Assembly (NCBI GenBank): GCA_028583605.1
Contig: CM053327.1
Location: 31,932,626-31,996,625 of the forward strand
From: Dastarcus helophoroides
Lineage: Eukaryota; Arthropoda; Insecta; Coleoptera; Bothrideridae
Length of the DNA stretch: 64,000 bases
Direction: 5' to 3'
Positions within the stretch are counted from its first letter, which is position 1; the number at the start of each line of letters is the position of its first letter. The notes below the pieces were generated by a model, which made no database searches, was not told where the DNA came from, and worked only from the letters and a program-made list of their open reading frames with translations. Position numbers and translations under genes: made by a program. Shown here in pieces: positions 57,701-58,908 of this stretch.

Positions 57701-58908
57701 GATCATGCCTATAAGTATCCTTTTGATACTAATTATAGAGTTACCATCCTCTAAATCTGATCATACGATAGAATTCTCTGGTACTACTTATAGAGTTCAA
57801 CTCCCTCTAAAGTTAATTCTGAGGGTAAACACCTCCTGGAGCTAATTTAAGGGTAAACACCCTCTCACAATTACATCTAAAGTACTTCCTTTCTCTCATA
57901 TCTCTTAAACTGAGTTAACCCGCTCATTAGCGGCCTCCATCTTCCCTTACAGCCACCCCTGACCACACAGCTATTCTCATCTCATTATCTTCATTTTACT
58001 ATATTGTATCAACCCTTGCTACTCTCTGATAATTACAAGCATAGACATCTCTAAAACTTACTAACAAAGCTTCTCAATCAGGTTACTGTCGAAAGAGACC
58101 ACTACCTTTTATGCACACACATTCACGTTTAATACTTGCGTACGATATTTAAATTTTTTCTTTGTTTTCCAGGGACTTTTTCTTTTTCTTCTATTTGCTC
58201 CGGGGTATTCCCCGCAGCATACTGTCACTCTACCTCAGGTGGAGCATAAAGAAAGTTTCTGCTTCATCTACAGTGTTGCCAACAGATGATAATTCAAATT
58301 TAAATAAATGAAACATTCATGGGTTTCGTGACTATTCGCGACATTAGTGTTACCAGAATATCTGGCATATCCAAGGGGGCCTTTAAACAATCAGCCACCT
58401 GTGTATGGATTGGACCTCCCTATGTTATTATTATTTTTTTCTGATGAGGTTGATGCAAAATATCCAATGCAATCTATTGAATTGGTTGAACAGAAATCAA
58501 AAACAGTAATTTTGAAGAACCCAATAAATTTATCACTGGACAGGCCTAGACCCAAACCAAAGAAGACGCTTTAAAGTTTATTGATCTGGTGCAATAAATA
58601 TTGACTTGGTGCAGTAAATAATAAAAAAAACATGGAATTATTACATATTAATACAATTTTTTTAAACACTTACCTACAGGCGTTTCATCGCCTTCTTTCA
58701 GTCTTAGAACGATTTCAGTTTGACCGTCTATCAGAAATCGCGGCGGTCTGTTACATTGTACTATATTTACATATAAATTAATTAATAAATACACAAACAC
58801 TAACACTACATTGGAGGAAAGGACGCGTTTCCGTTTAAATTTGATCTTTACGAAATGTCCTGTAAAAATCCTTGTGTGACTCCTGAAAAATATCCTTTCT
58901 GTTTCCAT
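12584..58908 (-). CDS. Cad87A: Cadherin-87A-like protein, 25 coding exons (whole-gene entry)
   Basis: The exons listed below join with consistent phases into one frame of 5,655 nt, about 1,884 residues. Order: basic N-region and signal peptide (about 1-52), about 13-14 cadherin EC repeats whose DxNDNxP-type linkers are seen 13 times, a membrane-proximal region (about 1550-1740), a transmembrane helix (about 1745-1766), and a cytoplasmic tail with NPIWLRAYANEW, a proline-rich PPAPPPP and terminal TEL. Cadherins of this type are calcium-dependent adhesion proteins of the plasma membrane. The opening repeats (GSLIYRLRGTDPDGD, ELDRE, TQSLLILVEDVNDN) recall insect Cad87A, related to vertebrate CDHR1, and the length is near the fly protein as I remember it (just under 2,000 residues). 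Cadherin: certain. Cad87A orthology: likely but not searched. No exon is broken, so the gene is probably functional although its introns are full of repeats. Confidence 0.9.
13085..13330. mobile_element. Diverged copy of the palindromic unit of the 1.08-kb array
   Basis: Segments such as GTAGTCGTCAGATTA-like words, GTTAACATAATGTTAAC and TTTCTGACAATATTTCCCGA align with the palindromic part of the tandem array at 37937-41290. It lies in intron 24. It shows that the unit also exists outside the array, as an independent short element. Confidence 0.6.
13356..13494 (-). CDS. Cad87A: Cadherin exon 24: cytoplasmic tail
   Basis: Residues 1785-1830. Acceptor TTCCCTAG|AT after a 51-nt intron; DSELDGRGLSALSGRVPNTN, then MEGSNPIWLRAYANEWFKST. 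The GSNPIWL-AY block is typical of the tail of this cadherin group. Donor AG|GTGAGC, phase 2. Confidence 0.88.
13546..13738 (-). CDS. Cad87A: Cadherin exon 23: transmembrane helix
   Basis: Residues 1721-1784. Acceptor TTTACAG|GA; DFNVLDTQPGATLAF, then the membrane segment FWLTAFSLFLMLLLILCLAL (about 1745-1766) and basic NQRAIYHRKLK on the inner side. The donor is G|GTTTGT, a weak consensus. If it is not used, the frame reads GLSSYFF and stops. Confidence 0.88.
13792..13990 (-). CDS. Cad87A: Cadherin exon 22: membrane-proximal region
   Basis: Residues 1654-1720. Acceptor TTTTCAG|A; ILGNVTGAIVNVDEFRVH, TDLYLHLVNRMDNS, then EVEEVLRLVDQNTERLDSLF. Donor AAA|GTACGG, phase 0; 53-nt intron follows. 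Confidence 0.9.
14040..14176 (-). CDS. Cad87A: Cadherin exon 21: membrane-proximal region
   Basis: Residues 1609-1653. Acceptor TTTAG|GT; VLANDTDNLQDMARVFIYLL, then VRFVLRQNPPELRDRIE. Donor GA|GTAGGT, phase 2; a 49-nt intron follows. Not a cadherin repeat; probably a juxtamembrane domain. Confidence 0.88.
14230..14415 (-). CDS. Cad87A: Cadherin exon 20: last EC repeat
   Basis: Residues 1547-1608. Acceptor TTTTAG|GC; AEDLDLGINAKITYYLIG, then VEKDTGSVQLNFDPQQG and YFDFM. Donor ATG|GTAAGT, phase 0. Confidence 0.9.
14448..14846 (+). mobile_element. Family A non-LTR 3' fragment
   Basis: Begins at the conserved LALLDSIQRK-type block and runs through FYKYYHGRCSQKLIGLIPQG to the A-run tail. A deletion after CAAAGAA removes the RLIDEE part and further small changes shift the frame. 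It lies in intron 19, 33 nt from exon 20. Confidence 0.8.
14918..15062. mobile_element. Palindromic element, copy 1 (centre deleted)
   Basis: Carries the inverted arms ACGGACTGGTCCTTAGTTAT ... CCCCTGAAATCAAGAAAG and the reverse TCTTTCTTGGTTTTAGGGG, but lacks the central GAAACGCGTTAG motif of the longer copies. The arms lie back to back and would fold into one long hairpin. Confidence 0.75.
15063..15633 (+). mobile_element. Mariner-like element relic, 5' part
   Basis: A short ORF (15329-15514) starts MSDKVRQRINNREVLERL and reads NNWILHQDNAPCQAAIS, the HxDNAP catalytic block of mariner transposases. The downstream frame shows LSPCEFF and LKAF, again mariner-like, with stops. The N-terminal and middle parts of the transposase are missing, so it is an internally deleted relic. 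It is then interrupted by a family A copy and continues at 17004. Confidence 0.8.
15634..17003 (-). mobile_element. Family A non-LTR element, 5'-truncated, inserted in the mariner relic
   Basis: On the minus strand it begins inside the RT (ASGLNGIPAIVLKKCAT-like) and runs through DISKAFGRVWNRSLLAK, GAPQGSVLSPTLF, YADDSTLVSS, FNASKTQAAVFSKK, LGFLFRAKKYFTSHQLL, and the C-terminal FYRTSKLWNLLPKG block, then the A-run at about 15634. Frameshifts occur near 16270 and 16825. It is the least deleted family A RT in the window and shows what is missing from the copy at 4440-11905. Confidence 0.85.
17004..17150 (+). mobile_element. Mariner-like relic, 3' part
   Basis: Reads TEFQHCYEEWKNSFQRL and then GIILRKTTYNCNYI, the C-terminal part of a mariner transposase (compare LKAF at the other side of the family A insertion). 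Together with 15063-15633 it forms one split element. Confidence 0.7.
17151..17400. other. AT-rich intron 19 sequence, no feature recognised
   Basis: Nothing recognisable as coding or as an element on either strand. Confidence 0.4.
17401..20850. repeat. Degenerate GAAATTTCGA-type satellite with ~290-320-bp higher-order copies
   Basis: The sequence is built of words like TCGAAATTTTGAAAA. Longer units recur: ACTATAAGAAGTTATT near 17710 and 18010; TACCGCTC(T/C)GAAAG near 18160 and 18450 (about 292 nt apart); and CAATTGTACTT..AATT near 20120 and 20430 (about 315 nt apart). Open frames are by-products of the repeat. Confidence 0.75.
19198..19416. mobile_element. Short inverted-repeat element (MITE-like)
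   Basis: The left end, GGTTGGATCCCCATTGTG followed by TTGTGTGTTG, is mirrored at the right end by CAACGCACAACAC and ATGTGGATCCACC. The segment is distinct from the satellite around it. The family and target duplication are unclear. Confidence 0.45.
20851..21469. repeat. AT-rich satellite-related intron sequence
   Basis: Continues the degenerate TCGAAATTT/AAAATTTTGAG words without a clear unit length. No gene. Confidence 0.5.
21470..23400. repeat. Tandem array with a ~442-bp unit
   Basis: AGGAGTTGAAATTCTGAAAA occurs at 21561, 22002 and 22444, so 441-442 nt apart, with a diverged fourth copy near 23025. Other words (AAATAACCGACATTAGA, TGAAATTGGAAACTCTTAAA) recur at the same spacing. About four units, lying in intron 19 of the cadherin. 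Confidence 0.85.
23621..23860 (-). CDS. Cad87A: Cadherin exon 19: end of EC13, last linker
   Basis: Residues 1467-1546. Acceptor TTTTAG|GT; VTRSLDREQIDHYILLIKA, linker LDVNDNPPKF, FTGGVSTATAFGTKFMSLK. Donor AAG|GTACAG, phase 0. A 9.2-kb satellite-rich intron follows. Confidence 0.92.
23909..24066 (-). CDS. Cad87A: Cadherin exon 18: EC13
   Basis: Residues 1414-1466. Acceptor TTTCAG|AG; ENVPANLEVRKLPDTVDRDE, then CYYIVAGNQNGLFKLNRMQ. Donor ACG|GTACGC, phase 0; a 48-nt intron follows, the shortest of the gene. Confidence 0.9.
24094..25006. mobile_element. Inverted-repeat element filling most of intron 17
   Basis: Ends mirror each other: GGCTGGTACACACCAGTGAC at the left and, read on minus, GGCTAATACATACTCGTGGAC at the right. 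The words TTTGTCTATAGACAAA-like and GACAAAGTTCTGCGA repeat inside at about 24130 and 24405, so it may be two copies in tandem. It encloses the GAA microsatellite. Confidence 0.55.
24686..24895 (+). repeat. (GAA)n / polypurine microsatellite
   Basis: About 210 nt of almost pure purine, mostly GAA and GAAGAAAAA steps. On the minus strand it reads as a serine-rich frame that is only a repeat by-product. Such mirror-symmetric purine runs can form triplex DNA and slow transcription. Confidence 0.9.
25031..25163 (-). CDS. Cad87A: Cadherin exon 17: end of EC12, start of EC13
   Basis: Residues 1370-1413. Acceptor TTGCAG|AT; IRIEAYDLGVPTPLSSDLDL, linker SNINDYLPQF (variant), VDEYMVNFT. Donor G|GTACGT, phase 1. 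It is short and lacks an early Met, so it is easy to miss. Confidence 0.9.
25213..25401 (-). CDS. Cad87A: Cadherin exon 16: EC12
   Basis: Residues 1307-1369. Acceptor TTCCAG|AA; NATVGSALVQIIASDEDIG, then NLQPVSGILELRLPLDRKRQ. Donor GAC|GTAAGT, phase 0; a 49-nt intron follows. Confidence 0.92.
25507..25702. mobile_element. Palindromic element, copy 2
   Basis: Arms of about 50 nt (CTTGTCCCCTGAAACCAAG and its reverse CTTGGTTTCAGGGGACAAG) surround a centre with CAACGCGTTTCGACTGCC and ATCTTCAG. It ends with GATAACCAAGGACCAGTCCG, the right outer repeat. Directly joined to the mariner relic that follows. Confidence 0.85.
25703..26800 (-). mobile_element. Mariner-like transposon relic
   Basis: The minus strand encodes a mariner transposase remnant: KKVLFHHDNRSVHSSAIAKA with the HHDN catalytic block (NAP changed to NRS), then ELLYEIPPHLTYSPDLAPNG. 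Beyond 26177 the N-terminal half continues with stops and frame changes (TETKQQSNQW, then RNPDEFLRCSIAVDETWIH-type words). Different subfamily from the relic at 15063. Intron 15 of the cadherin. Confidence 0.8.
26924..27181 (-). CDS. Cad87A: Cadherin exon 15: EC11 to EC12
   Basis: Residues 1221-1306. Acceptor CTTAG|GT; VIIDIADGDLLDVFILEQ, LRGRHGNYTLIMRAQDLG, linker TDFNDHAPTF, STLRIPE. Donor GAG|GTACGT, phase 0. Confidence 0.92.
27236..27383 (-). CDS. Cad87A: Cadherin exon 14: end of EC10, start of EC11
   Basis: Residues 1171-1220. Acceptor TTTTAG|TG; NVTILDVNDNAPQLVVP, HEPGQPIATILASDADD, TTSNGQ. Donor CAG|GTAACC, phase 0. A 54-nt intron follows; a 2.9-kb hAT-like element lies in the preceding intron. 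Confidence 0.92.
27384..27685. other. AT-rich part of intron 13, no feature
   Basis: Degenerate AAATTTTGAC-type words only. Confidence 0.4.
27686..30828 (+). repeat. Direct duplication of ~110 bp on both sides of the hAT-like element
   Basis: 27686-27796 and 30718-30828 align: TTACCAAAACCAAAAAT, TTTTTTGCTTT, CGACGAAAAATC, ATATAGGG, GGATTTAATTAT. They differ by about one base in eight. The hAT-like element sits between the two copies, so the tandem pair was there before the insertion. Confidence 0.75.
27799..30700. mobile_element. hAT-like element with satellite interior, copy 1
   Basis: Begins CAGGGGTCGGCAAACTTTT and ends GGTTTGCCGACCCCTG, typical hAT terminal inverted repeats. Both sides carry the 8-bp duplication ATCTAGAA (27791-27798 and 30701-30708), which is diagnostic of hAT insertion. 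GAGCCACA near the left and GAGCCGC near the right are subterminal words. The 2.9-kb interior encodes no transposase; it is made of TTTTTCGAAATTTCGAC-type satellite. Lies in intron 13. Confidence 0.9.
31116..31501 (-). CDS. Cad87A: Cadherin exon 13: end of EC9, EC10
   Basis: Residues 1043-1170. Acceptor TTTTTAG|GT; VKAMDSGIPPRSTRV, linker LDENDNNPYF, PEDVPVGRQVSVLEALDADS, DPDTGILKVADKLDRE. Donor AA|GTAAGA, phase 2. Confidence 0.93.
31728..31996 (-). CDS. Cad87A: Cadherin exon 12: end of EC8, EC9
   Basis: Residues 953-1042. Acceptor CTGCAG|GT; GILTIIIEDINDNSPKF, AIPENSKNGLSIGTV, ADDADKNKTI, DNTSGDLVVANKIDHEQ. Donor ACG|GTAAGT, phase 0. The intron before it is 9.6 kb, the longest of the gene. 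Confidence 0.93.
31997..32077. other. Original end of intron 11 next to exon 12
   Basis: About 80 nt between the exon 12 acceptor (CTGCAG) and the hAT-like end; no feature beyond the splice signal. Confidence 0.4.
33541..33670. mobile_element. Palindromic-element fragment joined to a hAT-like end
   Basis: CTGAAGCGATGATAGCTTGG followed by CGAGACGCGTTAGAG is a piece of the palindromic family's centre. It runs straight into CAGGGATGAGCAACC, a hAT-like end, then GCGGGCCAATTACAAGG. A junction of two elements. Confidence 0.55.
33671..34763. repeat. Degenerate TTTTCGAAATTTCGAC satellite
   Basis: Same motif family as the interior of the hAT-like elements. No gene. Confidence 0.6.
34764..35040. mobile_element. 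Palindromic element, copy 3
   Basis: Outer repeats CGGACTAGCCCTTGGTTATC and GATAACCAAGGAGCAATCCG enclose arms with ATCAAGAAAGATTAAAAA and a centre with CTCTAACGCGTTTCGATAGCC and ATCATCTTCAGAGAG on the minus-reading half. The right half is degenerate. Confidence 0.85.
35087..35345. mobile_element. Palindromic element, copy 4 (best hammerhead-like motif)
   Basis: Both halves keep the motif: minus-reading at about 35142-35185 and plus-reading at 35241-35281 (CTCT, CTGAAGA, a hairpin, GAAA, CGCGTT, AGAG). The halves are inverted around a centre rich in CTCTCTGAAGATG. Arms carry ACACAACAACAGTTGCTC and its reverse. Confidence 0.85.
35241..35281 (+). ncRNA. Hammerhead-ribozyme-like motif in copy 4 (candidate only)
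   Basis: Order of elements: CTCT (35241-35244, stem I 5' side), CTGAAGA (35245-35251, fits the CUGANGA core), a hairpin with GACAGC..GGCTATC (35252-35267, stem II with an extra U), GAAA (35268-35271), then a two-base-pair stem III inside ACGCGT, GTT as the would-be cleavage triplet (35275-35277), and AGAG (35278-35281), which pairs with CTCT. The extra U after the core and the tiny stem III are departures from a standard monomer. Confidence 0.35.
35649..35785. mobile_element. Palindromic element, copy 5 (half copy)
   Basis: One arm and the minus-reading motif (CTCTAACGCGTTTCGACAG), followed by GGTCATCTTCAGAGAGATACT in two tandem copies. The second arm is missing. Confidence 0.8.
35871..36210. 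mobile_element. Foldback element B, copy 1
   Basis: Inverted arms start ATGCACAGACCAATAGGTTT and return as TTATTGGTCTGTGCAT about 190 nt later, with GATCTCGTCGG / CTGACGAGATC around the centre. The palindrome is followed by a non-palindromic tail (TCTTCTGGGAACTCTCCTAG, CCGCTTCGCTAGGTGGCAG, CGCCTGGAGGGCTGCATGAA). The tail also follows copy 2 at 52568, so it is part of the element. Confidence 0.8.
36625..36857. mobile_element. Palindromic element, copy 6
   Basis: Arms with CTGAAACCAAGAAAGATT and its reverse, minus-reading motif CTCTAACGCGTTTCGATAGCC, plus-reading half decayed (TTGTTCGAGC instead of CGAAACGCG). Ends GATAACCAAGGACCAGTCG. Confidence 0.85.
36973..37039. repeat. Short inverted repeat, 24-bp arms
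   Basis: TTACACATTTTTTTTATTTT..ATCTTA and its reverse TAAGATAAAATAAAAAAAAA..TGTGTAA enclose about 14 nt (TCGAGCCTAGTGTG). It would form a strong hairpin. Confidence 0.8.
37424..37785. mobile_element. Foldback element C, ~70-bp arms
   Basis: AAGTCTTCAGCCGAACTTCA..GAGTCAAGTTGATAATTCAG..TCAAACATTGATT on the left is mirrored on the right (37700-37785) with a two-base insertion. The spacer is about 200 nt and AT-rich. Probably a non-autonomous element; no duplication assigned. Confidence 0.75.
37937..41290. repeat. Tandem array of three ~1.08-kb composite units
   Basis: TTCCCGTACAGCACCTAAAT starts units at 39182 and 40261 (1,079 nt apart), with an earlier, truncated unit from about 37937. Each unit has a palindrome (AGCGATATCTTTAAGAGACA..TGTTAACATTTAGATAAC.. 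and reverse), GTTAACATAACGTTAAC, a family A 3' end (GCGGTCCAGCTTGACAC to the GTGGATTAAA tail), and a spacer. Unit 1 has an extra ~240-nt duplication (38400-38640 against 38660-38900). Units 2 and 3 are nearly identical, so the last duplication is recent. Confidence 0.9.
41605..41878 (-). CDS. Cad87A: Cadherin exon 11: EC8
   Basis: Residues 862-952. Acceptor TTTTAG|GT; VGYILSTIRASDLDFNAKLI, FKIDPLSGKISISRPLDRE, VEDIASETGPQTAS. Two pairs of Cys-bearing segments (MCEV, TVCTQ) might form a disulfide. Donor G|GTGAGT, phase 1. Confidence 0.92.
41981..42163. mobile_element. Palindromic element, copy 7
   Basis: Left arm CTTGTCCCCTGAAACCAAG with the minus-reading motif CTCTAACGCGTTTCGACAGC, a shortened right arm, and the right end GATAACCAAGGACCAGTCCG. 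Intron 10. Confidence 0.85.
42391..42705 (-). CDS. Cad87A: Cadherin exon 10: EC7 to EC8
   Basis: Residues 757-861. Acceptor TTTTCAG|GT; VKATDADGSSPNNKVVYRI, ESGLISVARG, linker VDVNNKSPALY (degenerate), VKENAP. Donor CCG|GTAAGA, phase 0. The weakened linker (NNK for NDN) suggests a junction with less calcium. Confidence 0.92.
42858..43171 (-). CDS. Cad87A: Cadherin exon 9: EC6 to EC7
   Basis: Residues 652-756. Acceptor ATTTCAG|GA; GTKNSEIEYSIFGEM, DRITGVITLKQPLDFE, RARDWGVPSL, linker QDVNDNAPKF, PENLPGGTAILQ. Donor CAG|GTATAG, phase 0. Confidence 0.93.
43172..43824. other. Intron 8, unusually non-repetitive
   Basis: Apart from the palindrome at 43486-43557 the intron has higher sequence complexity than other introns. 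A plus-strand open frame (43260-43610) runs across the palindrome but is not recognisable and lacks support. Confidence 0.4.
43486..43557. repeat. Near-perfect 72-bp palindrome
   Basis: ATAACCTATGTTAACCATA..CAGAGGCGAGATT meets its own reverse complement AATCTCGCCTCTG..TATGGTTGATATAGGTTAT with only a few mismatches and a central CATTTAA. Located in intron 8, about 310 nt from exon 9. It may be a tiny inverted-repeat element or a replication/processing hairpin. Confidence 0.85.
43825..44102 (-). CDS. Cad87A: Cadherin exon 8: end of EC5, start of EC6
   Basis: Residues 559-651. Acceptor TTTAG|G; MLNLHPTSGIITV, NWDREQVSRHYLTVEARDD, linker EDINDNAPVF, FENKMLFEKPL and EARDADLNG. Donor G|GTAAGT, phase 1. 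Confidence 0.93.
44154..44548 (-). CDS. Cad87A: Cadherin exon 7: EC4 and most of EC5
   Basis: Residues 428-558. Acceptor GTTTCAG|GG continues GNNGTFQLYIKG, then FLDYER, linker RDKNDNFPEF, ENCPVGTTV and ALDDDSGNFG. Donor AT|GTAAGT, phase 2. A 7.6-kb repeat-filled intron precedes it and a 51-nt intron follows. Confidence 0.93.
44922..45184. mobile_element. Palindromic element, copy 8 (both halves intact)
   Basis: Starts GGTGGAATGGACTGCTCC and contains two inverted copies of the central motif: minus-reading at about 45017-45058 and plus-reading at 45084-45124 (CTCT, CTGAAGA, GAAACGCGTT, AGAG). Arms with CACAACAAACGTTGCTCTAA and its reverse. Intron 6. The most complete foldback copy. Confidence 0.88.
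45084..45124 (+). ncRNA. Hammerhead-ribozyme-like motif in copy 8 (candidate only)
   Basis: CTCT (45084-45087), CTGAAGA (45088-45094), a weaker stem II (TGAGAGTTTGGCTGTC), GAAA (45111-45114), CGCGTT and AGAG (45121-45124). The same arrangement as in copy 4, so the core, GAAA and closing stem are conserved between copies, while stem II varies. Confidence 0.3.
45660..46090 (-). mobile_element. RTE-like non-LTR reverse transcriptase C-terminal fragment
   Basis: On the minus strand one frame reads KTTEMKTLRAIRGKT (around 46000) and, after a frameshift, RNEEIQRLRDIQDIYRF, QRKYWYQHIERM, then GKRPQGRLMKRWKGC (to about 45790). The order EMK.LR.I.GKT, RN.EI, W..HI.RM, GKRP.GR..KRW is typical of the C-terminus of RTE-type elements. 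A polypyrimidine run follows to 45660. Decayed, intron 6. Confidence 0.75.
46100..48840. repeat. Satellite with higher-order repeats of ~570 and ~900 bp
   Basis: AAGATGAAAATCTTCGG occurs at 46374, 46944 and 47828 (570 and 884 nt apart). AAAAGTTGGACT and the following ~150 nt recur near 47570 and 48475 (about 905 nt apart). The basal words are again TCGAAATTTTGAAAAA. Frames here are by-products. Confidence 0.8.
48838..49105 (+). promoter_or_regulatory. Candidate core promoter or solo LTR in intron 6 (heat-shock-like)
   Basis: CAGAAATTTCGG and TTCTTCTAGAACC (heat-shock-type GAAnnTTC / TTCnnGAA words) precede TATATAAGG at 48931 and an initiator TCAGTTCG at 48953. Downstream AATAAA lies at about 49050 and the unit ends near CGACAACGCGCAACA. 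The composition differs sharply from the satellite on both sides. TATA, start and poly(A) signal within ~120 nt is the layout of an LTR; a heat-shock promoter fragment is the alternative. Confidence 0.45.
49106..49900. repeat. AT-rich satellite, continued
   Basis: AAAAAGTCGAAATTTT-type words as in 46100-48840. No gene. Confidence 0.6.
49901..50587. other. Single-copy-looking part of intron 6
   Basis: Less repetitive AT-rich sequence; no coding segment or element end recognised. Confidence 0.4.
50588..50942 (+). mobile_element. Putative solo LTR with 60-bp tandem repeats and a core promoter
   Basis: Begins TGTTACAATTAATC and ends AACACGTTACA, a TG..CA unit. Inside, a 60-bp repeat occurs twice (50639-50698, 50699-50758; shared core CCGAGTGTTGTTATCGCGAT, then GACTCATGTG). 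TATAATAAG at 50797 lies 30 nt before the A of the initiator TTCAGTA (50824-50830), the ideal spacing. Tandem enhancer-like repeats, TATA and initiator fit the U3 of an LTR. The flanking duplication is not clear, so the boundaries are tentative. Confidence 0.5.
50950..52120. mobile_element. Inverted-repeat element D with a family A copy inside
   Basis: Arms near 50957-51080 (TTCATTCATGTTTATTGGCT, CAGTTACTACTTCCAC, TCTAGATTTTCAGTAACC, TTTGTCAATCG) return inverted at 51960-52115. A diverged copy of the same arms lies near 60990-61165. The family A copy between them was probably inserted later. Confidence 0.6.
51108..51930 (-). mobile_element. Family A non-LTR 3' fragment, with a second overlapping fragment
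   Basis: 51108-51605 (minus) encodes SLETLEHRCMVGDLSLFYKY, then CSEELIGLIPPRARFLK and SFIYRSSKLWNSIPKG. From about 51630 to 51930 the part upstream of this block (from GDLS back to FRAKKYF-type sequence) is present again in the same orientation. So either two copies or a local duplication. Intron 6, about 270 nt from exon 6. Confidence 0.8.
52196..52393 (-). CDS. Cad87A: Cadherin exon 6: end of EC3, start of EC4
   Basis: Residues 362-427, without an internal Met. Acceptor TTTTAG|GC; ATEVGSKIIPPPWATTEVTV, linker TDVNDETPKF, then AENSPVNTPLTF and YDHDQ. Donor CAG|GTAAG, phase 0. The Asn of DxNDN is kept while the fifth position is Glu. Confidence 0.92.
52568..52822. mobile_element. Foldback element B, copy 2
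   Basis: ATGCACAGACTAATAGGTTT and its reverse AACCTATTGGTCTGTGCAT form a shorter palindrome than in copy 1, followed by the same tail (TCTTCTGGGAACTTTCCTAG, CCGCTTCGCTAGGTGG, CGCCTGGAGGGCTGCATGAA). Lies in intron 5, only about 22 nt from the exon 5 donor. Confidence 0.8.
52845..53029 (-). CDS. Cad87A: Cadherin exon 5: EC3
   Basis: Residues 300-361. Acceptor TTTTTCAG|TT; starts VTAVDGDRGVNNAIQYSL with a calcium-binding DGDRG block, then HIDRE. Donor GTAAGT, phase 0. A foldback element copy lies only about 22 nt beyond this donor. Confidence 0.93.
53083..53372. mobile_element. Palindromic element, copy 9 (rearranged)
   Basis: Two left arms in tandem (GAAACCAAGAAAAATT, then GAGACCAAGAAATATT), a diverged motif (CTCAACGCGTTCCGATAGCC), and a decayed right arm ending GATAATCAAGGACCAG. 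It fills most of the 357-nt intron 4. Confidence 0.8.
53387..53590 (-). CDS. Cad87A: Cadherin exon 4: end of EC2, start of EC3
   Basis: Residues 232-299. Acceptor TTGCAG|GT gives GSLDYERQTIHQLKILAVDR, then linker VEDVEDQPPEF (a variant of DxNDNxP) and LQENSPIGTSVFQ. Donor G|GTATAA, phase 1. The preceding intron holds a 2.65-kb hAT-like element. Confidence 0.93.
53685..56339. mobile_element. hAT-like element with satellite interior, copy 2
   Basis: CAGGGGTCGGCAAACTTC at the left and GCGGTTTGCCGACCCCTG at the right match copy 1 at 27799-30700, as do the subterminal GAGCCACA and GAGCCGC words and most of the satellite interior. The flanks TCCTATAC and GCCTATAT share six of eight bases, a decayed target duplication. 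A ~150-nt non-satellite insert (near 55175-55325) is unique to this copy. Intron 3. Confidence 0.85.
56439..56642. mobile_element. MITE with ~45-bp inverted repeats and TTA duplication (PIF/Harbinger-like)
   Basis: CGGTGCGTTTATATTAGAAA on the left is mirrored by GGGTGCGTTTATACTAGACA (right end read on minus); the repeats extend through TTTATT-CGTACGTTTCTCT. TTA flanks both ends (56436-56438, 56643-56645). A second, inner inverted repeat (CTGAGAGAAGC / GCTTCTCTCAG) surrounds the centre. Ends and 3-bp TTA fit PIF/Harbinger MITEs. Intron 3, 42 nt from exon 3. Confidence 0.75.
56684..56990 (-). CDS. Cad87A: Cadherin exon 3: end of EC1, EC2
   Basis: Residues 130-231. Starts ERDEYPLVLTLTDGHLG directly after LDRE, then the linker EDVNDNTP (about 161-167), REDAAPGV, and the ATDADEG block. 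Donor G|GTATAA, phase 1. Only 68 nt separate it from exon 2. Confidence 0.93.
57059..57210 (-). CDS. Cad87A: Cadherin exon 2: EC1
   Basis: Residues 79-129. Acceptor TTTTTAG|GT restores the glycine split by intron 1, giving PVG-SLIYRLRGTDPDGD. It ends with NIYLNKELDRE, the LDRE block typical of EC repeats, and a GTGAAA donor, phase 0. Confidence 0.92.
57470..57850 (+). repeat. Minisatellite, six imperfect copies of 56-77 bp, in intron 1
   Basis: CTCTAAAGTTGATCATG-type words start units at 57475, 57551, 57628, 57691, 57749 and 57805. The first two units are 76-77 nt (with GATACTAATTATAGGGTTAAC inside); later units lose part of this and shrink to 56-63 nt. Confidence 0.88.
57851..58331. other. 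Part of intron 1 without recognised feature
   Basis: Mixed-composition sequence, more pyrimidine-rich than other introns. A TTTGTTTTCCAG acceptor-like word ends near 58172 (plus), but no exon follows convincingly. Confidence 0.35.
58332..58574 (+). pseudogene. Unrecognised coding-like segment in intron 1
   Basis: A plus-strand frame without a clear ATG start reads LPEYLAYPRGPLNNQPPVYG, LDLPMLLLFFSDEVDAKYP, then ELVEQKSKTVILKN and LDRPRPKPKKTL before TAA. The composition is protein-like (Pro-rich, ordered charge) rather than repeat-like. It could be a processed-gene fragment, a piece of an unknown transposon, or chance. No family recognised. Confidence 0.3.
58674..58908 (-). CDS. Cad87A: Cadherin exon 1: start, signal peptide, beginning of EC1
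   Basis: ATG at 58908 gives residues 1-78. A basic stretch (KIKFKRKR, 21-28) precedes a hydrophobic core (VVLVFVYLLINLYVNIV, 34-50) with likely cleavage after Cys52, then NRPPRFLIDGQTEIVLRLKE opens EC1. The donor is G|GTAAGT, phase 1. The 33-residue N-region is long for a signal peptide, so the true start might lie in an upstream exon joined at a cryptic acceptor inside this segment (TTTTTACAG lies at about 58854-58862). Confidence 0.8.
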
